A DNA stretch of 64,000 nt. It comes from a virus. Below the pieces are notes generated by a model, which was not told the origin of the DNA, did not search any database, and saw only the letters and a list, made by a program, of their open reading frames with translations. The position numbers and the translations under genes are program-made. The stretch is taken from positions 1 to 64,000 of IMG/VR virus record IMGVR_UViG_3300008448_000063; one strand, given 5' to 3'. Shown in pieces: positions 17,164 through 25,956 of the stretch. Each line of letters starts with the position of its first letter. Position 1 is the first letter of the stretch.

Positions 17164-17541
17164 CTACTTAGTTTTATAGATATTCTCTAGGAAGACTCTT
17201 GCTTCATCTACTTTAGATATAAGACCCAAAGTTTTATCTATTGATACTTGTGACCCACTACCTGTGTATTTTTTATATATTTGAATAATGTTTTCATCTT
17301 TAATTTCAGTTAAAGTAATAACCTTATCTAACTGAATTATGTACATTTCATCATCAGGGATACTCATCCAAGGTTTTACCTTGTATCCTACTATATTACC
17401 TTTTTTAGATTCTATACATTCAATTAGTACAGGATTATCTAAGATTAAAAAGGAATCATGTTCTTCTTCAGTGTAAGATACTAAGGCAAATACCTCTTCA
17501 CCTGATACTAACTTAATTGAAGCATAAAATTCTTCTTCCAT
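17164..17541 (-). CDS. Sm-like (LSm fold) candidate protein A, 125 aa
   Basis: The protein has IKLVSGEEVFALV at residues 9-21, L-D-NP near residues 34-38, a GYKVKPWM loop near residues 52-59, and a V-I-T-L-T strand near residues 73-77 followed by helices. These elements align by eye with the two paralogues at 7638-8151. SGE-x-(V/I)-x-A near the start of strand 1-2 is typical of Sm-like folds. It is larger because of a C-terminal helical extension of about 35 residues. It overlaps uvsW by one base. RNA binding is possible but inferred. Confidence 0.7.
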   Translation of the reverse strand: MEEEFYASIKLVSGEEVFALVSYTEEEHDSFLILDNPVLIECIESKKGNIVGYKVKPWMSIPDDEMYIIQLDKVITLTEIKDENIIQIYKKYTGSGSQVSIDKTLGLISKVDEARVFLENIYKTK

Positions 17542-19004
17542 TATTTTTTAAAGTTAACTGTAATAATTTCATAGTCAAAATTCTCTTCATTATAAATCTT
17601 AATTCTTTCTATTAGATGATTTAGAGTATAGTTCTTTTTTGATTTATATTTGATTTCGTCAGCAATATCATAAAGAGTTGCTGATACTTTTTCTTTTCCT
17701 TTCCTAAGGACTCTTCCTATTGATTGTAGATTTCTTATTCTTGATTTGCTTGGGGAAGCGAAGACAACATTATGCAAGTTTCTAATATTGATACCTGTAC
17801 TAAAAGTGCCATAAGAAGCAACAATAATCGCATTGGATTCTTCCTCGGTAATTTTTCTCACCAATTCTCTTTCTTCAGTGTCCACCCCACCATGAATAAA
17901 AAATATTTTTCTATTTTCACTAGCACTCTTATTTATAAGTTGGTATAAAGGTTCCCCATGAGTTGCAACACGATTAAACAATACAAGAGTATTTCCTTTT
18001 AAATCTAAAACAAGATTCTTGATGAACTTATTTCGTCTTTCATTAGAAATTAAATATTGAACTTCTTCTTCATAGTCATTGAACTCCTTTTCTGGATGAG
18101 AAAGAAGAAGAACTTTAATTTGTAATTTAGATAGATATCCTTCTTTAATTAATTGATCTGTCTTAATAAGTTTATAGGTAGGACCAAATAATCCTTCCAG
18201 TACTAACTTATGTGTCTGTGATCCATCTAAAGTACCAGTAAATCCAAACCTATACTTAGCATCAAATAGTTTGGACATAATGGATACTAATGATTTAGAT
18301 TTGAATTGATGTGCCTCATCGCCAATGACTACATCATATCCTTCAAAGTAAGATTTATCTAACTTATAAATGGATTGCCATGTGGATATGGTGACAGGTT
18401 TTACAACCTCTCTAGACATCCCTCCATAGATCTTGTGACAATATTCCTCGGAGTTCCATCCATAGTCCTCAAAGTCCTTGTACATCTGCTCTACAAGTGA
18501 TGTGGTAGGGACTATGAGGAGTATATTCATTCCTTTCTCCACAAAGTATCTAACAACTGAATAAATCATCAGTGATTTACCAGATGCAGTTGGAGATAGA
18601 ATTAATTTCCTTTGATACTTTAATGCATCATGAACACCTTGGATTTGGTAATCTCTAGGCTCATGAGAGCATATGCTTTTCATATAATCCTTCACGCCTT
18701 CCATGGAGATTGACTCATCAATTTCTCCAGGAAGACCATAGTATTTGTTTTTAGTTAGTTCAAACTTGTAATTATGATTATCACAGAATGAAATTAGTTT
18801 ATCTAATAGACCAGCATAGATTTCTCCAGTCTGAACATTAAACAATCTTATTTTTCCATCCCAGTGCTTACTTCTGAACTGAGGCATGAACTTTGCCCCA
18901 GGGACATCAAAAGTAAATTGATCGCTCAATTCATATTTGATATGAGGTTCACACTCCACTTTCAGAAATATTTCATTCTTTTTGCTAATAGTTAAATCTG
19001 TCAT
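17541..19004 (-). CDS. uvsW: UvsW helicase (SF2 family)
   Basis: UvsW unwinds branched DNA and R-loops, and in T4 it drives the switch from origin to recombination-dependent replication. Motif I LSPTASGKSL lies near residues 135-144, motif II GDEAH near residues 228-232, TGTLDGS near residues 257-263, and motif VI QSIGRVLRKGK near residues 430-440. An N-terminal DNA-binding extension precedes the helicase core. The length of 487 aa fits T4 UvsW (503 aa). It lies directly after uvsY. UvsW's known removal of R-loop origins is notable given the origin-like region at 61960-62393. Confidence 0.95.
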   Translation of the reverse strand: MTDLTISKKNEIFLKVECEPHIKYELSDQFTFDVPGAKFMPQFRSKHWDGKIRLFNVQTGEIYAGLLDKLISFCDNHNYKFELTKNKYYGLPGEIDESISMEGVKDYMKSICSHEPRDYQIQGVHDALKYQRKLILSPTASGKSLMIYSVVRYFVEKGMNILLIVPTTSLVEQMYKDFEDYGWNSEEYCHKIYGGMSREVVKPVTISTWQSIYKLDKSYFEGYDVVIGDEAHQFKSKSLVSIMSKLFDAKYRFGFTGTLDGSQTHKLVLEGLFGPTYKLIKTDQLIKEGYLSKLQIKVLLLSHPEKEFNDYEEEVQYLISNERRNKFIKNLVLDLKGNTLVLFNRVATHGEPLYQLINKSASENRKIFFIHGGVDTEERELVRKITEEESNAIIVASYGTFSTGINIRNLHNVVFASPSKSRIRNLQSIGRVLRKGKEKVSATLYDIADEIKYKSKKNYTLNHLIERIKIYNEENFDYEIITVNFKK

Positions 19005-19005
19005 A

Positions 19006-19437
19006 TTACATTCCTGATTGGAATCTCAAAAAATCAATTGAGTTTTTAATTTGATATGTTCTATTGGAAATCATCTTTAAGATTTCTTCAATGTATTTCA
19101 ACATTGTATCATAATATTCAATTTTCATAAAGATATCTGATATAACTTTATCTGCTTCAAGATGATTTTGCATACTTTCCTTATCTCTTACCTTGTAAGG
19201 AAATGGTTCATCTTTATAGATATCAGGATCTGCTTTGCCTGAATAATAATTATATCTTTCTAATTTCTTTTGTTTATATTGAAATTCCGTTCTTTTCCTT
19301 AGTAGGGAAAGGTTATTGTATATTTCATAATATTTTGCATGAAGTGCTGGAACTTTTAAAGATTCATTGTGTAGATTGTCTATATCAATATTAGAATCTT
19401 CTTTCCACATAATCTGAATTTCATCAAGTGATATCAT
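19006..19437 (-). CDS. uvsY: UvsY recombination mediator
   Basis: UvsY loads UvsX onto single-stranded DNA covered by gp32. The 143-aa length is close to T4 UvsY (137 aa). The N-terminus is acidic (SLDEIQIMWKEDSNID), followed by a central basic helix with RTEFQYKQKKLERYNYYSGKA near residues 49-69 (in part) and a C-terminal helix for oligomerisation. Its place between gp3 and uvsW is the usual cyanophage order. Confidence 0.9.
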   Translation of the reverse strand: MISLDEIQIMWKEDSNIDIDNLHNESLKVPALHAKYYEIYNNLSLLRKRTEFQYKQKKLERYNYYSGKADPDIYKDEPFPYKVRDKESMQNHLEADKVISDIFMKIEYYDTMLKYIEEILKMISNRTYQIKNSIDFLRFQSGM

Positions 19438-19440
19438 AAA

Positions 19441-19998
19441 TTAATTTCCCATAAGTGTTTCTATTCTATAATAAGTATACTTAAAGTTTACTTCTGCTGT
19501 AAAGTATCTAATGTCTTCCTGTGTTGCATCAAAATCAAGTGCAGACAAATAAGTTGGAAACAAATCTGTAAAAATTACATTAGCAGTTGGTGTAAAATTA
19601 CTTCCTAAAATTTGAAGAGTTCCATCAGAAACTTCAAAGTTTAATGACTTGGGATTTTTTCTATATTCATCTGGATTTTCTTTTTGGAGATCTGAATATT
19701 GCTCTAAACTGTAGGGGAAACCTAATCCAGTCATCCAGTCATGGATTTGCATATAGTTTTCCATATATTCATCCACCAAAAATCTAAGTCTCAAATCTTC
19801 AAAATTCATTTTATCCCCAGGGATATCAATGTTTTTTCCATAACGAGTTTGAACTGCAGAACCTAAGGTAATTGCAGGAATGCCTGCAAAGTTCGAATAA
19901 AAGTCTACCTTTGGTGTTTTTGCTAAAGTAAATTTAAACCCTACTGGAGATAAGTAATTCCTATTTCCTGGTTGGGAATTTAATGCACTGTTGGACAT
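19441..19998 (-). CDS. 3: gp3-like tail completion and sheath stabiliser protein
   Basis: gp3 caps the tail tube end and stabilises the sheath in T4. The 185-aa length is near T4 gp3 (176 aa), and its position between gp23 and uvsY is the standard cyanophage location. The middle (residues 65-130) with LRFLVDEYMENYMQIHDWM and a final strand FTAEVNFKYTYYRIE has the look of the tail-tube fold shared by gp19, gp54 and gp3. It follows a terminator and an AATAAATA late-type element. Confidence 0.8.
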   Translation of the reverse strand: MSNSALNSQPGNRNYLSPVGFKFTLAKTPKVDFYSNFAGIPAITLGSAVQTRYGKNIDIPGDKMNFEDLRLRFLVDEYMENYMQIHDWMTGLGFPYSLEQYSDLQKENPDEYRKNPKSLNFEVSDGTLQILGSNFTPTANVIFTDLFPTYLSALDFDATQEDIRYFTAEVNFKYTYYRIETLMGN

Positions 19999-20012
19999 AT
20001 ATCTTTTTTAAC

Positions 20013-20020
20013 TATTTATT
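20013..20020 (-). promoter_or_regulatory. Late-type promoter (AATAAATA), gp3
   Basis: AATAAATA on the minus strand, one mismatch from TATAAATA, lies 15 nt before the gp3 ATG and 6 nt after the T-tract of the gp23 terminator. Confidence 0.45.
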
Positions 20021-20025
20021 TGCAT

Positions 20026-20052
20026 AAAAAAAGACCCCTCTGGGAGGGGTCC
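20026..20052 (-). terminator. Rho-independent terminator after gp23
   Basis: The minus strand reads GGACCCCTCCCAGAGGGGTC followed by seven T residues: an 8-bp GC-rich stem with a short loop. It lies about 20 nt after the gp23 stop and should end the abundant capsid transcript. Confidence 0.9.
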
Positions 20053-20070
20053 TGCAACCTTGTGATTAAC

Positions 20071-21528
20071 TCACATGAGGTTCTTGATTTGTACTCTTCT
20101 GTAGTATCTGTTCTTACCAGCAACAATAGCACCCAGACCTTGATCTGATACATTGCCATGTGCAAATGGGTTGGCAACCATACCATATCTGGTCTTGAAT
20201 CCAATCTTAGGCTGGAAGGTGTCCTGACCTACAGCACGTACCATCTGGAGAGGTACATATGGGCAATAGAACAGACCAGCATCATAAGGATTGGTTCCCT
20301 TATAACCTACAACATAGTACTGGTTAGCAGCCAGGTTTGCAGCATATGGGTCAATGTAAACTCTGAACTTACCATTGAGAACACCAGCAAAAGTATTGCC
20401 AGTATCATCAACATTCAGGTTAGCATTGAGAGCAGGGGTGTAATCCAGAAGACCTGCCATGGTGAGTGCAGAAGCAACATCAGCAGAGCAGAGGATTGTA
20501 TTACCCTTTCCTCTTCTTGTTCTTTGAGCGATTGCATTAGCATCTCTCTCAAGTTGGAACAGAAGACCCTTGAACTTCTCAACAGACCATCTACCATTGG
20601 AGTCTACATCCAGGTCAAAGAAACCTGCATTAGCTACATTGGTTTGTGCACCAGGCTCAGCAATCTTGTAGATTGTTCTGATGACTTCTCTGTTGATCTC
20701 AGCAAGGATTTCGGTGGAGAGGATGTTAGCAAGCTCAGCTTCTGCATCCAGACCATGAATTGCCTTGAGGTCTTGTGCCAGTTCCAGGGTGTACTCAGCC
20801 TTGAGTGCTCTGCTCTTTGCAGTAACAGAAACTTTCTCAATGCTGAATGCCATCTGGTTGAACTGATCACCATCACCAGCACCCAGGTTCTCAGCATCAT
20901 AGGTGGACATACCTTGTCCAACTCTATACTCTCTGCCAGTGTTACCTGCATTGTTCAGATCACCAGGATTGAATCCATAAGCAGTTCTTTGTGCATCAAC
21001 TGCACCAACACCAGCAAAACCAGTTGTACCAAAACCAACTGAAGCACCATCATCTGAACCACCAGTGTAGTTACCAGTTGTGGTGTTGTATCCACTATCC
21101 TGACCAGAGTATGCAGTGTCAGCCTCATCAAAGAGTGCTTCCTGACCACTCTGATTTACATATCTGGATCTCATTGCAAAGATCAGTCCTGTAGGACCAT
21201 TCATTGGCTGAACTCCAGCCAGATCATATGCAACAAGGTTAGGCATTGATCTTCTGATCAGTGAGATCAGAACAGGATCAAAACCTGCTACTGGACCACC
21301 AGGGGTAGCATCAGCTGAGAAACCAGCAGCACCAGCAGCACCAGCTACGCTAGCATAAGAACCTGCTGGGGTCTCTGAGAGGAATCCTCTCTCTTCTTTT
21401 AAAAATCTCTCTTGGTTTTCGAGCAGAACAGCAGTAACAGCTCTTCTATGAGGATCCTTGATAGGATCAATACCCTCAGCTTGAAGAAGTGGTTCCCACT
21501 TTTTCTGCAATTGTTCTGAAAGGAACAT
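20071..21528 (-). CDS. 23: gp23 major capsid protein
   Basis: gp23 forms the hexamers of the head shell (HK97 fold) after cleavage by gp21. The 485-aa length is close to T4 gp23 (521 aa). The N-terminal delta region holds LQAEGIDPIKDPHRRAVTAV and LLENQE; the PVAGFDPVLISLIRRSMPNLVAYDL region near residues 81-105 (in part) is the most conserved gp23 segment. Alternative maturation sites fit the (L/I)xE rule near residue 60. AAGGAG lies 7 nt before the ATG and an exact TATAAATA 49 nt upstream. A strong terminator follows. Confidence 0.97.
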   Translation of the reverse strand: MFLSEQLQKKWEPLLQAEGIDPIKDPHRRAVTAVLLENQERFLKEERGFLSETPAGSYASVAGAAGAAGFSADATPGGPVAGFDPVLISLIRRSMPNLVAYDLAGVQPMNGPTGLIFAMRSRYVNQSGQEALFDEADTAYSGQDSGYNTTTGNYTGGSDDGASVGFGTTGFAGVGAVDAQRTAYGFNPGDLNNAGNTGREYRVGQGMSTYDAENLGAGDGDQFNQMAFSIEKVSVTAKSRALKAEYTLELAQDLKAIHGLDAEAELANILSTEILAEINREVIRTIYKIAEPGAQTNVANAGFFDLDVDSNGRWSVEKFKGLLFQLERDANAIAQRTRRGKGNTILCSADVASALTMAGLLDYTPALNANLNVDDTGNTFAGVLNGKFRVYIDPYAANLAANQYYVVGYKGTNPYDAGLFYCPYVPLQMVRAVGQDTFQPKIGFKTRYGMVANPFAHGNVSDQGLGAIVAGKNRYYRRVQIKNLM

Positions 21529-21576
21529 TTGCTTTTCTCCTTGTTTTAGTCTTGTTAAAGTGTTTTTAACTACAAA

Positions 21577-21584
21577 TATTTATA
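21577..21584 (-). promoter_or_regulatory. Late promoter (TATAAATA), gp23
   Basis: Exact minus-strand TATAAATA in the 69-nt gap between gp22 and gp23, 49 nt upstream of the gp23 ATG. It fits the strong late promoter expected for the major capsid gene. Confidence 0.8.
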
Positions 21585-21597
21585 ATTAAGTTTAATT

Positions 21598-22734
21598 TCA
21601 CTTAGAGTATTTTCCTAATGCTCTGAGGTAAGCATTCATCTGAGGACCGTAATCCGCATTTGCTTCCTCTGTAAGCATTTCCTCTCTTGTTGAAGAAACT
21701 GGTGTTTTTGTAAAATATGACTCTTTAAGAGTCTCCAGCTTCTCACGATAGTCTACTTCACCTTCAAACTCAACACTTTCAGCAAGACTTGCAAGCTTTT
21801 CCTTCTGAGTTAAAGCTAACCCTTCAGAAACATCATTTAAGATTGTATCACTTACAGCTTCACTAAGTCTCTTGTTTAACTGAACATTTCTTTCGATTTG
21901 TTCGTTGAGTTTTTCCTCCATTTCATCTAGTCTTTCGACCATTCCTTCTAGGACATCATATTTCTCTTCAGGGATGTTTACATAATGTTCTTCAAAAAGT
22001 CCCATCAGGTTTGTCATAAATGACTCTGACAGTTGTGACTTGATTCCTGTTTCTACTTGAAGAGCATTCTCATTGAGCCACTCTTCAGAAACATACTCAA
22101 GATAAGAATCAACTCTTTCGGTTAATTCTTCTCTGATTTCGGTAACTTCATCTACAAGCTTCTGTTGATAATCTTCTTCCAGAGCCTCCATTACAGCAAC
22201 GAGTTTTGACTTAACAGCAGCTTCAAAAATTGTTGCTGCCTTCTTCATAAACTCTTCACTCAGATCCTCACCCTCCATAAGGGCATTGATATCTTCTGAG
22301 TAATCTACTCTTTCATTAGCAATTTGATCTAATCTCTCTTCTAATGAAATTGTTTCTTCCTCTTCAATTTGATCTACAGTATCTTCGGAAAATTCTTCTT
22401 CAGAAATTACTTCCTCATCCTCAGACTCAACTTCCTCATAGCTAACTTTTGCTTTGTTAAGATGTTGCATTGCATCAGGTGCTTTTGCACCCTTGTTTAC
22501 AACATTGCTTACCTTAGCAAGAGTTTTGCCAGGAGTCTTCAGTTTATTTGACTCATCATCTGGCTTTGAGTTCTGGGGAGTAGGTCCTCCCAGATCTTCT
22601 ACTGAAGATGACAGACCTTCACCAGGAATGTCTGCCTTGTGCATCGCCTCTGCAGGCTTTGCACTTTTGTTTACTGCAGTAGTAGATTTTTTAGTAGATA
22701 CTTCCATTTCTTGTAAATCGTTACCGACACTCAT
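21598..22734 (-). CDS. 22: gp22 prohead core scaffold protein
   Basis: gp22 is the main internal scaffold on which the prohead shell forms; it is degraded by gp21 in maturation. The sequence is strongly acidic (a stretch rich in E and D near residues 100-160) and predicted to be mostly helical or coiled, with no cysteine. The C-terminal NADYGPQMNAYLRALGKYSK resembles the gp22 end. The length of 378 aa is longer than T4 gp22 (269 aa), with an extended low-complexity N-terminal 100 residues. Position between gp21 and gp23 is diagnostic. Confidence 0.92.
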   Translation of the reverse strand: MSVGNDLQEMEVSTKKSTTAVNKSAKPAEAMHKADIPGEGLSSSVEDLGGPTPQNSKPDDESNKLKTPGKTLAKVSNVVNKGAKAPDAMQHLNKAKVSYEEVESEDEEVISEEEFSEDTVDQIEEEETISLEERLDQIANERVDYSEDINALMEGEDLSEEFMKKAATIFEAAVKSKLVAVMEALEEDYQQKLVDEVTEIREELTERVDSYLEYVSEEWLNENALQVETGIKSQLSESFMTNLMGLFEEHYVNIPEEKYDVLEGMVERLDEMEEKLNEQIERNVQLNKRLSEAVSDTILNDVSEGLALTQKEKLASLAESVEFEGEVDYREKLETLKESYFTKTPVSSTREEMLTEEANADYGPQMNAYLRALGKYSK

Positions 22735-22778
22735 TTGTATACTCCGAATAAAATCTTTTTTTTAATTTATTCTATATT

Positions 22779-22786
22779 TATTTATA
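22779..22786 (-). promoter_or_regulatory. Late promoter (CTATAAATA), gp22
   Basis: Exact minus-strand TATAAATA preceded by C, 45 nt upstream of the gp22 ATG, in the gap after the gp21 stop. A GGAG element lies 8 nt before the ATG. Confidence 0.75.
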
Positions 22787-22789
22787 GAA

Positions 22790-23440
22790 TTATAGATTTA
22801 AAAGGTACTCTCCAAAGAGAGCTAATTTATTTTGTTCTGTTAGTTTTCTTTGTTTTGAAAGATGTTCAATCTTCTTTCTAGTTTCTTCTGCATTCATTTC
22901 TTTAAGAATGCCACCATCCCATACCCATTCTTTACCTTCCATAATGCCTTGAACAAAAGCATCAGGTGCAGATGGATCTGCTACAATATCAGCAGCAGTT
23001 GCAAGCATAAAGTCTTCGCCTACATACTTGATTCCATTTTTTTCTACCAGTGAACCAATACCTCTAGATGATACACCAAGAGTTACACCTTCTCCCAAAA
23101 GGGATTTAGCAATATTGCCCATTGGAGTGTCAAGAATTTTTGCCCTTCCAATGAAATTGGTGCCTTCTTTTCTGAGGTTTGTGATCATGTGAGAAACTCT
23201 ATCCAGATTTACTGTTGGACCATCTGGATGACCAAGCTCACCTAATGCTCTGCCTTTAGAAATAAAACTTTGAGTATATCTGTTAACTTCTCTTTCCATA
23301 ATAGAAAGAGGATAGTTTCTACCATTTCTATTGGTAACTTCTGCTTGAAGGAAAGGTCCCTGAATATACAGAGTCTTTACTCCATTTTTTTCTTCAGTAA
23401 TAATTTCTACTGATTCTATTTCTTCTGTGATAAGTTTCAT
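22790..23440 (-). CDS. 21: gp21 prohead protease
   Basis: gp21 is the serine protease that cleaves gp22, gp23 and internal proteins inside the prohead, in T4 after (L/I)xE. The herpesvirus-assemblin-like fold is marked by GELGHPDG (H71), the GVSSRG segment (S124/S125) and a conserved ADIVADPSAPDAFV near residues 150-163. The 216-aa length fits T4 gp21 (212 aa). Its activity matters for the leader-bearing proteins found elsewhere in this window. Confidence 0.95.
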   Translation of the reverse strand: MKLITEEIESVEIITEEKNGVKTLYIQGPFLQAEVTNRNGRNYPLSIMEREVNRYTQSFISKGRALGELGHPDGPTVNLDRVSHMITNLRKEGTNFIGRAKILDTPMGNIAKSLLGEGVTLGVSSRGIGSLVEKNGIKYVGEDFMLATAADIVADPSAPDAFVQGIMEGKEWVWDGGILKEMNAEETRKKIEHLSKQRKLTEQNKLALFGEYLLNL

Positions 23441-23442
23441 GG

Positions 23443-23973
23443 TTATGCCTGTGATGAGATTTGTACTTCTGAAATAAAGACATTTGCTGTTCCACCTTCA
23501 CCTAAGGCAGAAACTTTTACACTTCTAGCAACCACTGCATTTGTTACTGTGATAATGCCAGTAACTGATGTTGTATTATGATTAATTGTAATTGATTCTG
23601 GAGAAACTGCAGTAACTGCTACATGGGAAGTGTTAACTCCTGATGTAGTAGCACCCTCAACTGATACATAATCTCCAACCAAAAATGGGTTGCCATAATT
23701 TTGCCCAAAAGTTACAACTGTTGTTGCACCAGTGGTAATACCTGAAATCTGTTGTCTTGCAACTCTTTCCTTCAGGACTTCAGGTTGTGAAGTTGCAATA
23801 TGAAAATCAGATGCTGTTGCCACTGGGGCAGTTCCAATAGCAACATTTGCATTTGCACTTGAAACAGAAATTCTCAGCACTCCACTTTTCAATGAAATTG
23901 CTGTACTGGTAGATGCTGTACCAGTTGTAACACCAGTTAATGGTGCAATTGTTTGCACTACTTTGTATGACAT
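23443..23973 (-). CDS. Virion structural protein, 176 aa
   Basis: The protein is rich in Thr, Val, Ser, Ala and Gly, has no cysteine, and looks all-beta: SLKSGVLRISVSS near residues 27-39, then many short strands of the VTNAVV type. Such composition is typical of phage decoration or fibre proteins. It is the last of three structural genes inserted between the core protein and gp21. It is preceded by an ACTAAATA late-type element 24 nt upstream. The exact role (capsid decoration, head fibre or tail part) is unknown. Confidence 0.75.
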   Translation of the reverse strand: MSYKVVQTIAPLTGVTTGTASTSTAISLKSGVLRISVSSANANVAIGTAPVATASDFHIATSQPEVLKERVARQQISGITTGATTVVTFGQNYGNPFLVGDYVSVEGATTSGVNTSHVAVTAVSPESITINHNTTSVTGIITVTNAVVARSVKVSALGEGGTANVFISEVQISSQA

Positions 23974-23997
23974 TCTTATAAATTGGACAATATTAAG

Positions 23998-24005
23998 TAT
24001 TTAGT
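23998..24005 (-). promoter_or_regulatory. Late-type promoter (ACTAAATA)
   Basis: ACTAAATA on the minus strand, 24 nt upstream of the 176-aa structural gene. The same variant recurs at the same distance before gp15 and the terminase-region fusion gene. Confidence 0.4.
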
Positions 24006-24007
24006 TT

Positions 24008-25264
24008 TTAATAAATCTCTCTCCACCTTATAGATACTCCAACATTAGATGGGTCAGTACCTAAATTAGTAACTCTTACTGAAAAAATTTCAGAATCTGT
24101 AGAGTAAAAATTTTGAGATAAAAAGTTTTTCTTTGATGATGGTCCACTTTGAACTTGTGCTGTTGTTGCTGATGGTTTGGTTACATTCTGACTATCTCCA
24201 GCAGCATAACCTCCCATAAAATCTTCAAAGTATACTGTACTAATTCCAGTCATAGTTTGGTTATATTCCACCACAGATTCATCATTCTCAGAAACCCAAG
24301 TTCCAGTAGTATTAATTCCTACTGAACTTCTAAGTTTTACAACTTCATACTTAACATTTGCACCACTACTGAAAACAGTAATGTCTTCTAATTTTACAGT
24401 TGCTCTATTTGAATATCCTTTAAAACTATTTTTCAATCTAATAGCAATCACTGGTATAGTGGTCCCAACACCAACTGTTCTTAAATTAGTTGTATGTGAA
24501 AATTCTCTACCTGCTTCAGTATATCCACCCTCACTCATAACAGTGGAACAAATCTGAATAAATGAACCTCCAGCACCAACTTGAGTTCCACTATTTCTAA
24601 TCTCACATCTTACTGGAAGATTTGGATTAGACATATAGACTGTAGAAAGGTTATTTGAATTGTAAAACTCATGAGCTACAATATTGAGACCATCTAAACT
24701 AAATCCACATCTAACTCTACCAACTCCTAACCATTCAAAATCAGTGAAAAATAGTTGAGTTTTTGTAATATCTAAATTAAATCCAGAGACTCCAGTTCCA
24801 TCAAGTTTATCTTTATTCCATTGAGTCTGCGGAATTCTTCTTTCTGTTGTTCCAATTCCTGATGATGTATAAGATCTAATAACAAAACTTAAAGTTCCAT
24901 CAGGTGCCTGTTCAAAATAAATTCCATCATTGTCGTCAAAATATCCAGTTCTTTTGGTGACATTTTGTTGTGCAGCACCATAATTAAATGTTGAATATAT
25001 TAATTGAGATTTACCTGGCATATAATGATGGTATCTCTTTGTCTGATGAATGCAATAACCTGTAGAACTTGTCCCAGAACTAAGAACTGCTGCTGCTTGA
25101 TTTCTTTCAAATGTAATAGTTGCTCCTACTCCAGATGCAACATCTACAAAATCTGGATCAATAGCATATAAGTGTTTATAATCTCCAAGAGTAAATGGAT
25201 CTGATGTTCTTAATCTTCCAAATGCATCAATTTCAGGTTTAAATGGATCATACAAAAACGACAT
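24008..25264 (-). CDS. Virion structural protein, 418 aa
   Basis: The N-terminus contains DAFGRLRTSDPFTLGDYKHLY (residues 13-33, in part), a motif I associate with a widespread family of phage tail or fibre-like structural proteins. The rest is beta-rich with many S, T, G and few charged clusters, including HHYMPGKSQL near residues 79-88. Its start overlaps the stop of the 229-aa gene. It is a virion component by composition and context; attachment to head or tail cannot be decided. Confidence 0.78.
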   Translation of the reverse strand: MSFLYDPFKPEIDAFGRLRTSDPFTLGDYKHLYAIDPDFVDVASGVGATITFERNQAAAVLSSGTSSTGYCIHQTKRYHHYMPGKSQLIYSTFNYGAAQQNVTKRTGYFDDNDGIYFEQAPDGTLSFVIRSYTSSGIGTTERRIPQTQWNKDKLDGTGVSGFNLDITKTQLFFTDFEWLGVGRVRCGFSLDGLNIVAHEFYNSNNLSTVYMSNPNLPVRCEIRNSGTQVGAGGSFIQICSTVMSEGGYTEAGREFSHTTNLRTVGVGTTIPVIAIRLKNSFKGYSNRATVKLEDITVFSSGANVKYEVVKLRSSVGINTTGTWVSENDESVVEYNQTMTGISTVYFEDFMGGYAAGDSQNVTKPSATTAQVQSGPSSKKNFLSQNFYSTDSEIFSVRVTNLGTDPSNVGVSIRWREIY

Positions 25265-25953
25265 TAGACTACCCTCCAGGAATTACCTTTCCATATAAAT
25301 GTTAAACTGCCATAATCAAAAGCAAGAATTGCTCTAGTTCTACCATCAATCAGGTCTGCTCCTGTTGGTAAGATTGTAATATATCTATTAGTTCCTTTGG
25401 ATGCCTCTCCTAATTCGTCCTTAACAACAAATATTTTTCCTTGTCTATCTGCTTTTGGTAATGTAATAGTAACTGCACCTGCATAATACACACCAATATA
25501 ATAATCTTGTGGTTTTATTGTATAAGATGAAGTAGTTACTGATGTTACTGGAACATCCATATAAGTGAGATTGGTCTCACCACCTCCACCTAAAGTAGAA
25601 AGTTGCTGCTGAATTCTTTCTACAAAGGTTTTATAGTGTTTTTGTAACTGGTCAAAGGTGACAAAATTTTGATCCAATGGAGTCAATGGATCATTTTGTT
25701 GTTTAGTATTTGAAGGTTCTGATAAAAGACCTAAAGACTTTTCTATAAGTGTTTTTTCTTTAGGAGGTTCTTCTTCTGCCTTTTCTTCAAATACTATTTC
25801 TTCAATAACTTCTTTTGGTTTTTTATAATCTTCTGCTAAAGGCTTGATAAAATCTTCAAAAAAAGAATTTCCAAGAATCTCCTGCATGGAGTCTTTTTGT
25901 TCTTTTTTTGCAGATTTTATAGTTTTAAAGAAGTCCTTTAACTCCTTATCCAC
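25264..25953 (-). CDS. Virion structural protein with helical N-terminus, 229 aa
   Basis: Two parts are visible. Residues 1-115 are charged and helical, with an E/K-rich stretch near residues 45-65, and end in a coiled-coil-like QLQKHYKTFVERIQQQL. A GGGG hinge follows near residue 122. Residues 125-229 form a beta-rich domain ending in FIWKGNSWRVV, a pattern seen at the tips of phage fibre-like proteins. It could link a shaft domain to the virion. It is the first of three structural genes after the portal and core protein. Confidence 0.75.
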   Translation of the reverse strand: MDKELKDFFKTIKSAKKEQKDSMQEILGNSFFEDFIKPLAEDYKKPKEVIEEIVFEEKAEEEPPKEKTLIEKSLGLLSEPSNTKQQNDPLTPLDQNFVTFDQLQKHYKTFVERIQQQLSTLGGGGETNLTYMDVPVTSVTTSSYTIKPQDYYIGVYYAGAVTITLPKADRQGKIFVVKDELGEASKGTNRYITILPTGADLIDGRTRAILAFDYGSLTFIWKGNSWRVV

Positions 25954-25956
25954 TTA

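Noticed and set aside
20158-21042. A 294-codon open frame on the plus strand.
   Set aside because: It is antisense to the conserved gp23 gene, has an unlikely Ser/Cys-rich composition and no promoter or ribosome-binding site.
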